Source: Desulfovibrio porci (GTDB lineage: Bacteria > Desulfobacterota > Desulfovibrionia > Desulfovibrionales > Desulfovibrionaceae). Taken from it: a stretch of 64,000 nt of DNA. Shown here piece by piece: positions 29,019-38,111 of the stretch (the first letter of the stretch is position 1; each line of letters begins with the position of its first letter). The position numbers and the translations under genes are program-made. The notes below the pieces were generated by a model that saw only the letters and a program-made list of their open reading frames with translations, was not told the DNA's origin and searched no databases. The DNA is taken from positions 186,001 through 250,000 of the forward strand of contig NZ_VUMH01000001.1 in assembly GCF_009696265.1 (NCBI RefSeq), given 5' to 3'.

Positions 29019-29186
29019 GAATTTTCCTTTCATTGTTTGTGCGATCAATGACCTCGGGCGCGGCGGAGACGCAAGAAAGCCCACTGTCGGGGCGGGAAAA
29101 AATCGTGTAGACTGTCCTCGACGACAGGATCAGGTTGCGCGCCGCGCCACACAGTCTTTCAAGACCGCGGCGGAGGAGACGGCACT

Positions 29187-30524
29187 ATGGGTTTATATGC
29201 GGAACAATGGCGGAAACTGCTTGCGCCGTATCGGAGAGCGGGCTCCGGAACCTTCTGCTGTGATCTGGCGGATGAGCGAAATCCCTTCCTTCAGGATTAC
29301 GACAGGATCATATTTTCCAGTTCCTTCCGCAGGATGGCCAAAAAAACGCAGGTGCATCCCCTGAGCCGGAATGATCATATCCACAACCGGCTGACCCATT
29401 CGCTGGAAGTGGGCTGCGTGGGGCGCTCGCTGGGCATTCTGGTCGGGCGGCTGGCGGCCGGGCGCGGGGATCTGCCGGAGGGCTTTTCGCCGCTCCACTT
29501 CGGGCAGATCGTGCAGGCGGCCTGCCTGGCCCACGACATCGGCAATCCACCCTTTGGACATGCCGGAGAATCGGCCATCCAGGACTGGTTCAAGGATGAG
29601 CAGAACGGCGGAACCTACCTGCGGGAATTAAAAGAATACGAAAAAACGGATTTCAAGACCTTTGACGGCAACGCGCAGGGCTTCCGGCTCATTAATCGCA
29701 TCGAGAACAACAAGGACCGGGGCGGTTTCCGGCTGACCTTTCCGGTCATCGCCGCGCTTGTCAAATATCCGAACTCCTCTTTTGAGGCTGTGGGCAGCGA
29801 TTCAAAAAAATTCAACTATTATGCGGCTGAGAAAAAATTTTTCTACGAGATCTTCGAAACCTTGGGCCTCTGTTCCGGCCGCTTTCACCGTCATCCGCTG
29901 TCCTATATGCTGGAGGCCGCGGACGACGTCTGCTACCGCATTATTGATATGGAAGACGCGCGAGAATTGAGAATCATTTCTTATGAAGACATTCTCGACG
30001 TGCTGGAACCTCTCAAGGCCGCCTTGAAGATCAATGAGGAAAAGCAGCGGGACATGGATTCCGACAGGCGGCGGGTGGGTTTTCTGCGCGCCCAGCTGAT
30101 TTCTCATATTGTGGCCTCGCTGGGCAAGGCCTTTGACGACAACTATGCGACCATCCTGGAAGGACGGCTGGAAGGGAGTCTGCTCCGGCATGTGGAAAGC
30201 GACGTCACCGCCTATCTGGAGCGGGCCCGGAAGATTTTTAATGAAAAAATCCTGAATGACAGCCAGAAAATTTCCCTGGAGGTGGGCGCCTACAACCTGT
30301 ACCGGCGGCTTCTGGACGTGTTCATTCCGGCCTGCTTCAAGGTCAAGATGAACCGGCTGCTGACCTATCAGGAGGAGAGGGCGCTGCATCTCATGGGCGT
30401 GAACGCCCCCACGCCCGAGGATGACCTCTATCAGTCCTATTTGCGCGTTCTCGATTTTGTTTCCGGCATGACGGATGATTACGCGACCTTCATTTCCAGA
30501 CAATTTTCCGGCACGGCCGGCTGA
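29187..30524 (+). CDS. dgt: Deoxyguanosinetriphosphate triphosphohydrolase-like protein
   Basis: A 445-residue HD-superfamily dNTPase that cleaves triphosphate from dGTP or related nucleotides. The metal site is plain: HNRLTHSLEV, CLAHDIGNPPFGHAGE and, further on, YMLEAADDVCYRIIDMED. The N-terminal FQDYDRIIFSSSFRRMAKKTQV-type block is also typical. Both flanks are long noncoding gaps and it is monocistronic. The length and absence of extra domains fit the Dgt type. Confidence 0.9.
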   Translation: MGLYAEQWRKLLAPYRRAGSGTFCCDLADERNPFLQDYDRIIFSSSFRRMAKKTQVHPLSRNDHIHNRLTHSLEVGCVGRSLGILVGRLAAGRGDLPEGFSPLHFGQIVQAACLAHDIGNPPFGHAGESAIQDWFKDEQNGGTYLRELKEYEKTDFKTFDGNAQGFRLINRIENNKDRGGFRLTFPVIAALVKYPNSSFEAVGSDSKKFNYYAAEKKFFYEIFETLGLCSGRFHRHPLSYMLEAADDVCYRIIDMEDARELRIISYEDILDVLEPLKAALKINEEKQRDMDSDRRRVGFLRAQLISHIVASLGKAFDDNYATILEGRLEGSLLRHVESDVTAYLERARKIFNEKILNDSQKISLEVGAYNLYRRLLDVFIPACFKVKMNRLLTYQEERALHLMGVNAPTPEDDLYQSYLRVLDFVSGMTDDYATFISRQFSGTAG

Positions 30525-30997
30525 GGCATTGCGCCTTACGGCTAAAGCAGGGCGACTTTCTCCGTGAACCGGGGCGGGTCTATCCGCATTGTACCTTCCG
30601 GCCTGCTGCACGCCGTGAGCAGTCGGGCAAACAGCCTGCCACGGCGTCTTCCGGCGCACGCGAAAACGTCACGGCTTGGCCGTTGTTGTCGCACTGAGCC
30701 TCCGCACGATCTGCCCCCAGAGAGACGCAGCTAAAAAACTTTATTTACTGGCTGGACAGCTCAGTACCGAACAAAAAGCGCCAGATGACGCCGCCGGCGC
30801 CGAAAAGGCTGGTTTTGACGGATAATCACGACAAATAACAGACCGGCAAAACTGAAATTAGATGCGTCTGCCCTGGATCTGCTCCCTGTAAAAGATTGCC
30901 TGGAACGGGAAATCCGTTTATAAAAAAATGAGTTGGCTATCCCGCGCCGTCCATTGGCGGCCCGGCCGATGCCGTGACGCAGGCCCAAGCGCGGATG
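30525..30997. other. Noncoding stretch after dgt
   Basis: No convincing gene. Short minus-strand frames exist but lack ribosome binding sites or family features. The right end is occupied by repeat copy B. Confidence 0.5.
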
Positions 30998-31131
30998 AGA
31001 GCAATTTTACTTTAAAATTGCTCTTGTGACTGCGAGAGCAGCCCTCCGCCACGAAGGCGTAAGCGCAATTTATTTGCGCTGTTAAGCGCCGAAGTGGGTG
31101 TCTTCAAATTTTAAGAATGTACATTCTTAAA
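30998..31131 (-). repeat. Dispersed repeat, copy B (most complete)
   Basis: Inverted relative to copies A and C. Its outer end at 31110-31131 is a perfect 22-bp palindrome centred on AAGAATGTACATTCTT. Its inner body (31035-31105) shares CACTTCGGCGCTTAACAGCG and TTGCGCTTACGCCTT with copy A. Its other end (30998-31024) is a perfect 12-bp hairpin, AGAGCAATTTTA/TAAAATTGCTCT, with a 3-nt loop. It lies just upstream of the DUF1269 gene. Confidence 0.8.
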
Positions 31132-31200
31132 GTTAATCTGTTCCAGATGGTCTGCCGACGCTCGAAAGATATAGCCTGATACCATATATAGGAGATTACC

Positions 31201-31728
31201 ATGCATAAACTTATCGTCGTCGCATACGACTCGGAATTCAAAGCTGAGGAAGTCCGCCTTGACTTCCTCAAAATGCAGAAATCCTACCTTGTCGCGCTTG
31301 AGGATGCTGTCGTTGTTGAAAAGAAACAGGACGGCAAAATAAAGTTGCACCAGATGTACAACCTGACGGCGCGCGGCGCTGTGGGCGGCGGCTTCTGGGG
31401 GGTGCTCATCGGCCTGATCTTTATGAACCCCCTCCTCGGTCTTGTGGTCGGCGCTGGCGCCGGTGCCGTGGCCGGCGCGCTGAGCGATGTGGGCATCAAC
31501 GATGACTTCATGAAACAGCTTGCCGAAAAACTGACCCCCGGCACCTCCGCCCTGTTTGTGCTGGTCGATGCCGACCTGACGGACAAGGTGCTGGATGAGC
31601 TGCGCGGCACCGGCGGTACGGTGTTGCAGTCTTCGCTTTCACATGAAAACGAAGCCAAGCTGCAGGCCGCGCTGGACGACGCCCGTGCGACCCAGGAAAA
31701 AACCGAATCCGCCCAAGAAAAGAAATAA
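31201..31728 (+). CDS. DUF1269 membrane-associated protein
   Basis: The 175-residue product has a soluble N-terminal domain (MHKLIVVAYDSEFKAEEV...) and a Gly-rich hydrophobic hairpin at about 59-94 (GGGFWGVLIGLIFMNPLLGLV). The DVGINDDFMKQLAEKLTPGTSALFVL block that follows is the DUF1269 hallmark, and the tail is charged. The family's function is not established. ATAGGAG precedes the ATG. The dispersed repeat lies 70 bp upstream. Confidence 0.85.
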   Translation: MHKLIVVAYDSEFKAEEVRLDFLKMQKSYLVALEDAVVVEKKQDGKIKLHQMYNLTARGAVGGGFWGVLIGLIFMNPLLGLVVGAGAGAVAGALSDVGINDDFMKQLAEKLTPGTSALFVLVDADLTDKVLDELRGTGGTVLQSSLSHENEAKLQAALDDARATQEKTESAQEKK

Positions 31729-31734
31729 CCCCAT

Positions 31735-31776
31735 CTCCCAAAGGCCGTCTTCCTCTCCGGAGACGGCCTTTGGGAG
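31735..31776 (+). terminator. Strong hairpin after the DUF1269 gene
   Basis: A perfect 16-bp stem (CTCCCAAAGGCCGTCT and its complement) with a 10-nt loop begins 7 bp after the stop. The T-run is weak, so termination efficiency is uncertain. Confidence 0.7.
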
Positions 31777-32904
31777 GATGCGAAAGCTTGCCCGCCCTTC
31801 TTGCTCGCGTAATTCCGAAACAAATGATGGCCGAGCTCGCGCGCAACAGCGCATGCTCATCTGTGGCCCTTGAGCACTCTAATGTTGAACTGCTCCAAGG
31901 CATTACCGTTTTGTCAATATCCGTAACATAATCGGTTCCGTCCGGATGAATACGGCTTTGGCGGGCCGCCATCCGTCGCGAAGCGGCGTGGCTTCAATCC
32001 AAGACGGCCGAAGATTTGTCCCGTTGCGGCAAAGGAATCCACACGGATATCGGCCAGCAATGATAGCCGCTTGTTCCGCCTGAATGAAGCCTTAAGAGGC
32101 GCAACGCTTTTCCAAAAAAGTTGCTCCAAGGGCCGTGGCAAGTGTTTCCTGTGCCGCTGAACACTTTCATTCGCCGACGTTGCTGCCGTTTGTTCTGAAA
32201 GCCGCTATTGGATAAAATAATACCCGGAAAACGCATTTGAAGCAGCTTTTGAGATGGCGTCGTCCGTTGAAATGTCTGTCAGGCCGCCGCAAAGAATAAG
32301 TCCATTTCGCATTATAAGTTAAAATCAACTCACACAAAAACGGGGGGGTTGAGAGTTTTTGAGTTATAATTGACTCAATTTTAGAATAAAACCCGCTGCA
32401 CGACGAAGTAGCCTGGGCAAATAACCTGCCGCCATTGCACGGCATCCACGACATGTTCAATTTGGCACAAGGATTGCTTAATAGAATTACCGTTGTGGCC
32501 GACGACCTTAGCAAGCGTTGCCGACAACCCCGTTGAAACCGCCATACGCGGCGAAACCGCCAGAAAAAAACTATCCCGAGGGCGCACCCCGGCGCGTTTC
32601 TGCGTTGAAATGCCCTCACGCCGCAAAACGGCGCGGGTTTGCCCGAATGGATTTTTCAATTGAATAAAACATTGAAGCGCATGACGCCGCAATGTTACTC
32701 TGCTCCGGAAAATAGAGAGTCTTACACAACCTACAACATGGAGCGCAGTTCCAGGTGGCAAGACGGCGTTGCCGAAGCCCGCGCCCGCGGCGCGCCGCGA
32801 CATCGGCAACGCATTTCCGGCCAGAGTATGCCGCCGGGCTTTGCGGTCCCCCGCGCCGGCAACATAACAGGCCCTAAAAACAGACAATGAGCGGGAGGAA
32901 GCGC
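31777..32904. other. Gene-poor, AT-richer region with possible gene remains
   Basis: About 1.1 kb without a supported gene between DUF1269 and the amino acid permease. Several 70-170-codon frames exist on the minus strand but none matches a known family. A CCTTGGAGCA motif recurs near 31890 and 32130 on the minus strand. Around 32325-32385 two imperfect palindromes (AGTT-N6-AACT and GAGT-N8-ACTC) flank an A/G-run, like an operator. A short plus-strand frame near 32410-32545 looks protein-like but has no start. Confidence 0.5.
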
Positions 32905-34413
32905 ATGGGAGATTCAGACAAGCACTGTCATGCGGGCGAGTTGCGTGAAGAACTTGAAAAAACGCTTCGCCCTGTCGAGGTGCTGGCCCTGGCCTTGGGC
33001 GCCATCGTGGGCTGGGGCTGTTTTGTACTGCCGGGGATACGCTTTCTGCCCGATGCCGGTCCCATGGGAACGGTCATCGCCTTCTTTGTGGGCGCGCTGT
33101 TCCAGTGCATTGTGGCCCTGAGCTATAGTTTTCTGATCAAGCCCTATCCGGTGGCCGGCGGCGCTTTCGCTTACGCCTACGCCGGGTTCGGCACCAAAGG
33201 GGCTTTTATCTGCGGCTGGGCGCTGGTGCTCAGTTATATCTGCGTCATCGCGGCCAACGCCATGGCCATGATTCTCCTCACGCGTTATCTTCTGCCCGGC
33301 GTTTTCGATGTGGGTTACCTCTACACCATCGCCGGATGGGATATCAACGCGGGAGAGCTGGCCTTCGTCTCCGTGGTGTTGATGCTCTTCGGCTGGATGA
33401 ACTTCAGGGGCATGAGCGCCGCCAGCACCATTCAGGTCTTTCTGGCTTTCGCCCTGACCATCGGCGTGCTGGTGCTGACGTTCGGAACCATCCAGGCCGA
33501 CAGTTCCAGCTTAAGCAACCTTGAGCCGTTTTTTGCGGAAGACCGTTCGCCCCTGGCCTGTGTGCTGATGGTGCTGGCCCTGACCCCCTGGCTGTACGTG
33601 GGTTTCGACACTATCCCCCAGACCGCCGAGGAATTTACCTTTTCCCCGCACAAGGCGCGGGATCTGATGCTGCTTTCGATCATCTGCGGCGCCGTCATTT
33701 ACGCTCTTGTCACGATGTGTGTGGCCGGGCTCATTCCCTACAAAGAGCTGCTGAGCCAGAACCATGCCTGGGCCACCGGCTGGGTGGCGGATCAGATTTT
33801 CGGGCGCTGGGGTGGCGTGGCCTTGACCGTGCCGGTTCTGGCGGGCATTCTGACGGGCATGAACGGTTTCTTCATGGCCACCACCCGCCTGCTGTTCAGC
33901 ATGGGACGCAGCAAATTCCTGCCCAATTTCTTTGCCGCCGTGCATCCCCGCTACAATACGCCCTGGAAGAGTGTGGTCTTTACCCTGGCGCTCTGCCTCA
34001 TCGTGCCCTGGTTCGGCCGGGCCGCCCTGATCTGGATCGTGGACATGTCCGCCATCGGCACAGCCCTGGCCTATCTGTACACCAGCCTGACCGCCTACAA
34101 GTATCTGGACCAGAATCCGGATATTCCTGAAGCGCGATGGGGCAAGCCCGTCTGCCTCATCGGCGCGACCACATCCATTATCTGTTTCATTCTGCTGGTC
34201 TTTCCCAGCTCGCCCGCGGCCATCAGCGTGCCGTCGTGGATCATGCTCTTTATCTGGGTGGGCCTGGGTGGTCTGTTCTATCTGAACAGGCGGGAGGAAC
34301 TGCTGAATATTCCGCACTCCCGCCTGCGCTACCTGCTGTTCGGCAAGAGTGATTATCCCGTATTGTTCAAGGACGCCGACGAAGAGCCGGCACCGTCCGC
34401 CAGCGCTGAATAA
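32905..34413 (+). CDS. APC-superfamily amino acid permease
   Basis: The 502-residue integral membrane protein has about 12 helices. The first (EVLALALGAIVGWGCFVLPG) carries the APC-type Gly-rich break that binds the amino acid backbone. The ATG at 32905 is favoured, with GGGAGGA 6 nt upstream; an ATG 18 nt earlier has none. It leads a likely operon with two periplasmic binding-domain genes (44-bp and 102-bp gaps). The substrate is not known. Confidence 0.85.
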   Translation: MGDSDKHCHAGELREELEKTLRPVEVLALALGAIVGWGCFVLPGIRFLPDAGPMGTVIAFFVGALFQCIVALSYSFLIKPYPVAGGAFAYAYAGFGTKGAFICGWALVLSYICVIAANAMAMILLTRYLLPGVFDVGYLYTIAGWDINAGELAFVSVVLMLFGWMNFRGMSAASTIQVFLAFALTIGVLVLTFGTIQADSSSLSNLEPFFAEDRSPLACVLMVLALTPWLYVGFDTIPQTAEEFTFSPHKARDLMLLSIICGAVIYALVTMCVAGLIPYKELLSQNHAWATGWVADQIFGRWGGVALTVPVLAGILTGMNGFFMATTRLLFSMGRSKFLPNFFAAVHPRYNTPWKSVVFTLALCLIVPWFGRAALIWIVDMSAIGTALAYLYTSLTAYKYLDQNPDIPEARWGKPVCLIGATTSIICFILLVFPSSPAAISVPSWIMLFIWVGLGGLFYLNRREELLNIPHSRLRYLLFGKSDYPVLFKDADEEPAPSASAE

Positions 34414-34456
34414 CCGACTTCCGCAAAAACATTTTACCATCATCACGGAGACGTCT

Positions 34457-35536
34457 ATGCGGTTGAAGAAATGTCTGAGCTTTGTCCTGATGTCCCTGTT
34501 CTGTCTGGGCGCGGCGTTGCCCGCGGCCGCCGCCGATCTGGTCAAGGTGCCCACGGCCTGGCTGCCCGGCCAGGAGGCCTTCCCCATCTGGTACGCCAAA
34601 CAGCAGGGTTGGGACAAAGCCGCCGGTATTGACCTGCAGATTTACGCCTTTGATTCCGGCGCCGACGCCCTGCGCGCTTTCCCGGCCAGAAGCTGGGTTT
34701 TTGGCGGGCTGGGGGCCGTGCCGGCCATGCTGGGCGCGCTGCGCTACAATATGAGCGTCATCGGGCTGGGCAACGACGAGGCCATGGCCAATGCGGTCAT
34801 GGTGCGCGCTGACAGCCCCATTCTGAAGACCAAGGGCTACAACAAGGACTACCCCAATGTGTACGGCAGTCCGGAAAGCGTGCGCGGCAAGACCATCCTC
34901 TGCACCCGCGTGACCTCCGCCGATTATGCCCTGCACCTCTGGCTGAAGGCTCTGGGCCTGAAGGAATCGGACATCGTCCTCAAGAATCTGGAGCAGGCCC
35001 CGGCCCTGACCGCCTTTGACTACAATATCGGCGACGCCGTGGTGCTCTGGGCGCCTTTCACCTTTGTGGGCGACAAGCGCGGCTGGAAGACCGTGGGCAC
35101 GCCCAAGGACATGGGCAAGCATCTGCCCATCGTGCTGGTGGCCAACACCGCCTACGCCACGCAGTACCCCGACGTGACCGCCACCTTCCTGACCCTCTAC
35201 CTGCGCGGCGTTGACTGGCTCCAGACCGCCCCGCGCGAAGAGGTCGTCAAGCAGTTCCAGAAGTTCTATCTGGACTGGGCCGGGCAGGATTACAGCACGG
35301 ACCTGATCAATCTCAACTTCGACACCTATGAATTCTTCAACCTGGAAGCCCAGAAAAAACTGTTCAGCACGTCCGCCGGTCCCAGCCAGGTGCAGCAGTG
35401 GCAGAGCGAGCTGGCCGAGTTCTTCGCTTCCGTGGGCCTGATCACGGAGCAGAATCGCAAGGAACTCCAAAGCAGTTCCTACGTGACGTCCAAGTATATC
35501 GACATGGTCACGCCGAAAGCCGTGACCAAGCAGTAG
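34457..35536 (+). CDS. ABC-type periplasmic binding protein (NMT1/SsuA-like), orphan
   Basis: A 359-residue exported protein. The signal peptide CLSFVLMSLFCLGAALPAAA ends before ADLVKVPTAWLPGQEAF. LPGQEAFPIWYAKQQGWDKAAGIDLQIYAFDSG-like content matches binding proteins for sulfonates, thiamine precursors or nitrate. GGAG lies 7 nt before the ATG. No ABC permease or ATPase is adjacent, so it either works with distant components or with the permease or sensor beside it. Binding of a sulfonate such as taurine is a guess. Confidence 0.78.
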   Translation: MRLKKCLSFVLMSLFCLGAALPAAAADLVKVPTAWLPGQEAFPIWYAKQQGWDKAAGIDLQIYAFDSGADALRAFPARSWVFGGLGAVPAMLGALRYNMSVIGLGNDEAMANAVMVRADSPILKTKGYNKDYPNVYGSPESVRGKTILCTRVTSADYALHLWLKALGLKESDIVLKNLEQAPALTAFDYNIGDAVVLWAPFTFVGDKRGWKTVGTPKDMGKHLPIVLVANTAYATQYPDVTATFLTLYLRGVDWLQTAPREEVVKQFQKFYLDWAGQDYSTDLINLNFDTYEFFNLEAQKKLFSTSAGPSQVQQWQSELAEFFASVGLITEQNRKELQSSSYVTSKYIDMVTPKAVTKQ

Positions 35537-35638
35537 CCAACCGCCTCAGGGCGTAACCGTGTTTTCGCGCATCGCGCCGACGGCGGGGTTTGTTCCCCGC
35601 CGGGGCGCGCGCCGAACCGAAGAAAAGCGGAGAGCCAT

Positions 35639-36661
35639 ATGCGTCTGCTGCTCACTCTTTGTCTGGGCCTGTGCATCATCGCCCTTCAGGTCGTTTTGGG
35701 AGCCAAGGCGTTCTTTCCCGACGCCTTTGCCGACAAAACCGACGTGGTGGACGCGCTGATGGAGCAAAAAAAATCCGTGCTGGATCAGATTCCCCCTGCG
35801 GAACTGGCCTGGATCACGGACCACCCCGTGGTCATCGTGGGTGTGGACCCCAACTTCTACCCACTGGAAATGTTTGACGAGCGGGGTCGCTATACCGGCT
35901 TGGGCGGGGACTATCTGCGCCTGCTGGGCAAGCTGACCGGCCTTGACTTCCGGGTGCGCAGGCTGACGGACTGGGCCAGCACGGAAGCCCAGGCCCAGCA
36001 GCGGCTCATCGACGTCTTCATGGCCGCAGCCAAGACGGGCCGCCGTAGCGAATACATGCTGTTCACCACGCCGTACATCAACATGCCGGGCATCATCATG
36101 ACCCGGCGCGGCAGCGGTCTGGACAAGGTCGGCATTGATGACCTCAAGGGCAAGAAAGTGGCGGTGGTGAACAACTATTCCTGGCATGACTTCCTCAAGG
36201 AATTCCACCCCGAAATCATCGCCGTGCCGGTGGCCAACACCCTGGAGGCCCTGCAACGGGTCGTCACCGGCGAGGCCGACGCCGTCATCGACTATGAATT
36301 CAACCTGCTGGAAAAAATCCAGACCGGCGGCATCATGCAGATCCAGCCCGCCGGCAAGGTGGACTCCTCCTACGGCCACGCCATTGCCGTACGCAAGGAC
36401 TGGCCGGAGCTGTTCAGCGTCATTTCCACGGCCCTGTCCCGGATCACGCCCGCGGAGCAGAAAATACTGGCCCGCAAGTGGCTCCAGCAGGAGCGCCCCG
36501 CCGGGCAGGAACGGCATCTCCAGTGGATATTCTTCTTTGTGGTGGAATCCATCATGCTTTGCCTGATCCTGAACTGGCTCTGGCAGAACGAACTGAAAAA
36601 GCAGGTGGCCCTGCGGACCAGGGAACTTGAGGCCAGGCTGGCCGCCGCGAAGCGGGCTTAG
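35639..36661 (+). CDS. Periplasmic Venus-flytrap sensor truncated after its membrane helix
   Basis: The 340-residue product has a signal or anchor sequence, then a family-3 solute-binding domain (about 55-290; ITDHPVVIVGVDPNFYPLEM, GGDYLRLLGKLTGLDF, DLKGKKVAVV). A membrane helix (about 297-315, FFFVVESIMLCLILNW) follows, and a short charged stretch LKKQVALRTRELEARL. That last stretch is what precedes PAS and kinase domains in BvgS-like sensors, but here a stop follows at once. A signalling or transport accessory role is inferred. A strong terminator follows. Confidence 0.72.
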   Translation: MRLLLTLCLGLCIIALQVVLGAKAFFPDAFADKTDVVDALMEQKKSVLDQIPPAELAWITDHPVVIVGVDPNFYPLEMFDERGRYTGLGGDYLRLLGKLTGLDFRVRRLTDWASTEAQAQQRLIDVFMAAAKTGRRSEYMLFTTPYINMPGIIMTRRGSGLDKVGIDDLKGKKVAVVNNYSWHDFLKEFHPEIIAVPVANTLEALQRVVTGEADAVIDYEFNLLEKIQTGGIMQIQPAGKVDSSYGHAIAVRKDWPELFSVISTALSRITPAEQKILARKWLQQERPAGQERHLQWIFFFVVESIMLCLILNWLWQNELKKQVALRTRELEARLAAAKRA

Positions 36662-36722
36662 CACGAGCCGAAGAGCTTTACAGGCTATGCTGCCGCAAGG
36701 GTCATAGCACAGTGAACAGAAA

Positions 36723-36768
36723 CCGGGGCGGGAACGCGCGCCGCGCGTTCCCGCCCCGGCTCGTTTTT
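36723..36768 (+). terminator. Rho-independent terminator between convergent operons
   Basis: A long GC-rich stem (CCGGGGCGGGAACGCG arms, tiny loop) is followed on the plus strand by CTCGTTTTTA. It ends the permease/binding-protein unit and probably also the convergent kdp operon. Confidence 0.85.
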
Positions 36769-36773
36769 ACTGT

Positions 36774-38111
36774 CTACTCCAGCCCCAGTTCCTTGCGCTT
36801 GCGCCAGAGCGTGACCGTGGTAATGCCCAACAGAGCGGCGGCCTTGTCCATGCTCACGCCCAGGCCCAACACCTTGCGGATATGGGCCTCCTCCAATTCG
36901 GCGAGGGTCAGGAGGCGTTCGCTTCCCTCCTCCTTCGCCGCCGCGCCGCTGAGAGCCGGAGGAAGGTCAACGAGGCGCACGCTCCGGCCTTCGGCCAGCA
37001 GCAGAGCGCGTTCCATGACGTTGCGCAGTTCGCGGCTGTTGCCGGGCCAGCCGTAGGCCAGCAGGGCGTCGCGCGCTTCGCCGGAAAGCGCCGGAAGCTC
37101 CTTTTCTCCGGCGGCCTGGCGCAAAAAACGCTGGGCCAGGGGCAGAATATCCTCCCGGCGCTCCCTCAGGGGCGGCAGGCGGCATTCAAAGATATTCAGG
37201 CGGTAATACAGATCCTCGCGGAAACGGCCTTCGGCCACCAGCGCCCGCAGATCGCGGTTGGTGGCCGCCAGCACCCGCACGTCCAAGCGCAGGGGCTTGT
37301 TGTCCCCCACCCGCTCAATGGTCCTGTCTTCCAGGAAACGCAGCAATTTGGCCTGGCTTGACGGCGAAAGCTCCCCCACTTCGTCCAGAAACAACGTGCC
37401 GCCTTCGGCGGCCTCGAATTTACCGGCCCGGTCGCGCACGGCTCCGGTAAACGCGCCGCGCACATGCCCGAAGACTTCGGATTCAAACAAAGGTTCAGCG
37501 ATGGCCGAACAGACCATCTCCACAAAAGGCTTGCCGCTTCGGATCGAGCAACGGTGCAGTTCGCGGGCCAGGGAGGTTTTGCCCGTGCCCGTCTCGCCCT
37601 GAAAAAGCACGGAAACATCGCTTTGCGCCAACTTGCCCACCAGCTTCTGCAAACCCAGCGCGGCGGGAGAAGTCAGTCCCTCAAACCAGCCGCTTTGCGC
37701 CTGTCGCAGGCGGGCGTTTTCCTGCCGCAGGCGCACCAGATCCCTGACCCGGCACAGCAGATGCTCCAGCTCGCCCACCGAAAAAGGCTTGGGCAGATAG
37801 TCATAGGCCCCGGCCTTGATGGCCGCCACCGCATTTTCATAAGAGGCGAAAGCCGTCATCAGCACGCAGATCAGTTCCGGCCGCCGCTCCAGGGCAGCGG
37901 CGATCATCTCCACCCCACTCAGACCTTCCATGCGCATATCGGTCAGCAGCAAATCGGGCGCATATTTTTCCACAGCGGCCAGCGCGGCCTCGCCGCCGCT
38001 TTCGCCCACGGCCCGGCAGCCCAGACTTTTCAGGGTCAGCAGCAGGGTGCGCAGGATGGCCGCGTCGTCATCCACCACCAGAACGCTCAGTTCCGCGTCG
38101 TCACCGGGCAT
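36774..38111 (-). CDS. NtrC-family sigma-54 response regulator of the kdp operon
   Basis: The 445-residue protein has a receiver domain (phospho-acceptor Asp58 in DLLLTDMRM, Lys in YLPKPF), then an AAA+ core (GETGTGKT 172-179; intact GAFTGA at 219-224; FLDEVGEL), then a C-terminal helix-turn-helix (MDKAAALLGITTVTLWRKRKEL). It replaces the usual OmpR-type KdpE. The ATG at 38111 has AAGGAG 7 nt upstream and overlaps the kinase gene by 25 bp. From memory, D. vulgaris has the same kind of regulator beside kdp. It likely binds the TTACA-N3-TGTAA palindromes upstream of the operon. Confidence 0.9.
   Translation of the reverse strand: MPGDDAELSVLVVDDDAAILRTLLLTLKSLGCRAVGESGGEAALAAVEKYAPDLLLTDMRMEGLSGVEMIAAALERRPELICVLMTAFASYENAVAAIKAGAYDYLPKPFSVGELEHLLCRVRDLVRLRQENARLRQAQSGWFEGLTSPAALGLQKLVGKLAQSDVSVLFQGETGTGKTSLARELHRCSIRSGKPFVEMVCSAIAEPLFESEVFGHVRGAFTGAVRDRAGKFEAAEGGTLFLDEVGELSPSSQAKLLRFLEDRTIERVGDNKPLRLDVRVLAATNRDLRALVAEGRFREDLYYRLNIFECRLPPLRERREDILPLAQRFLRQAAGEKELPALSGEARDALLAYGWPGNSRELRNVMERALLLAEGRSVRLVDLPPALSGAAAKEEGSERLLTLAELEEAHIRKVLGLGVSMDKAAALLGITTVTLWRKRKELGLE

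Noticed and set aside
36662..36722. Possible frameshifted kinase continuation after the flytrap sensor
   Set aside because: All frames between the stop and the terminator were read; no PAS or HisKA-like text appears, and the terminator follows within about 60 bp.
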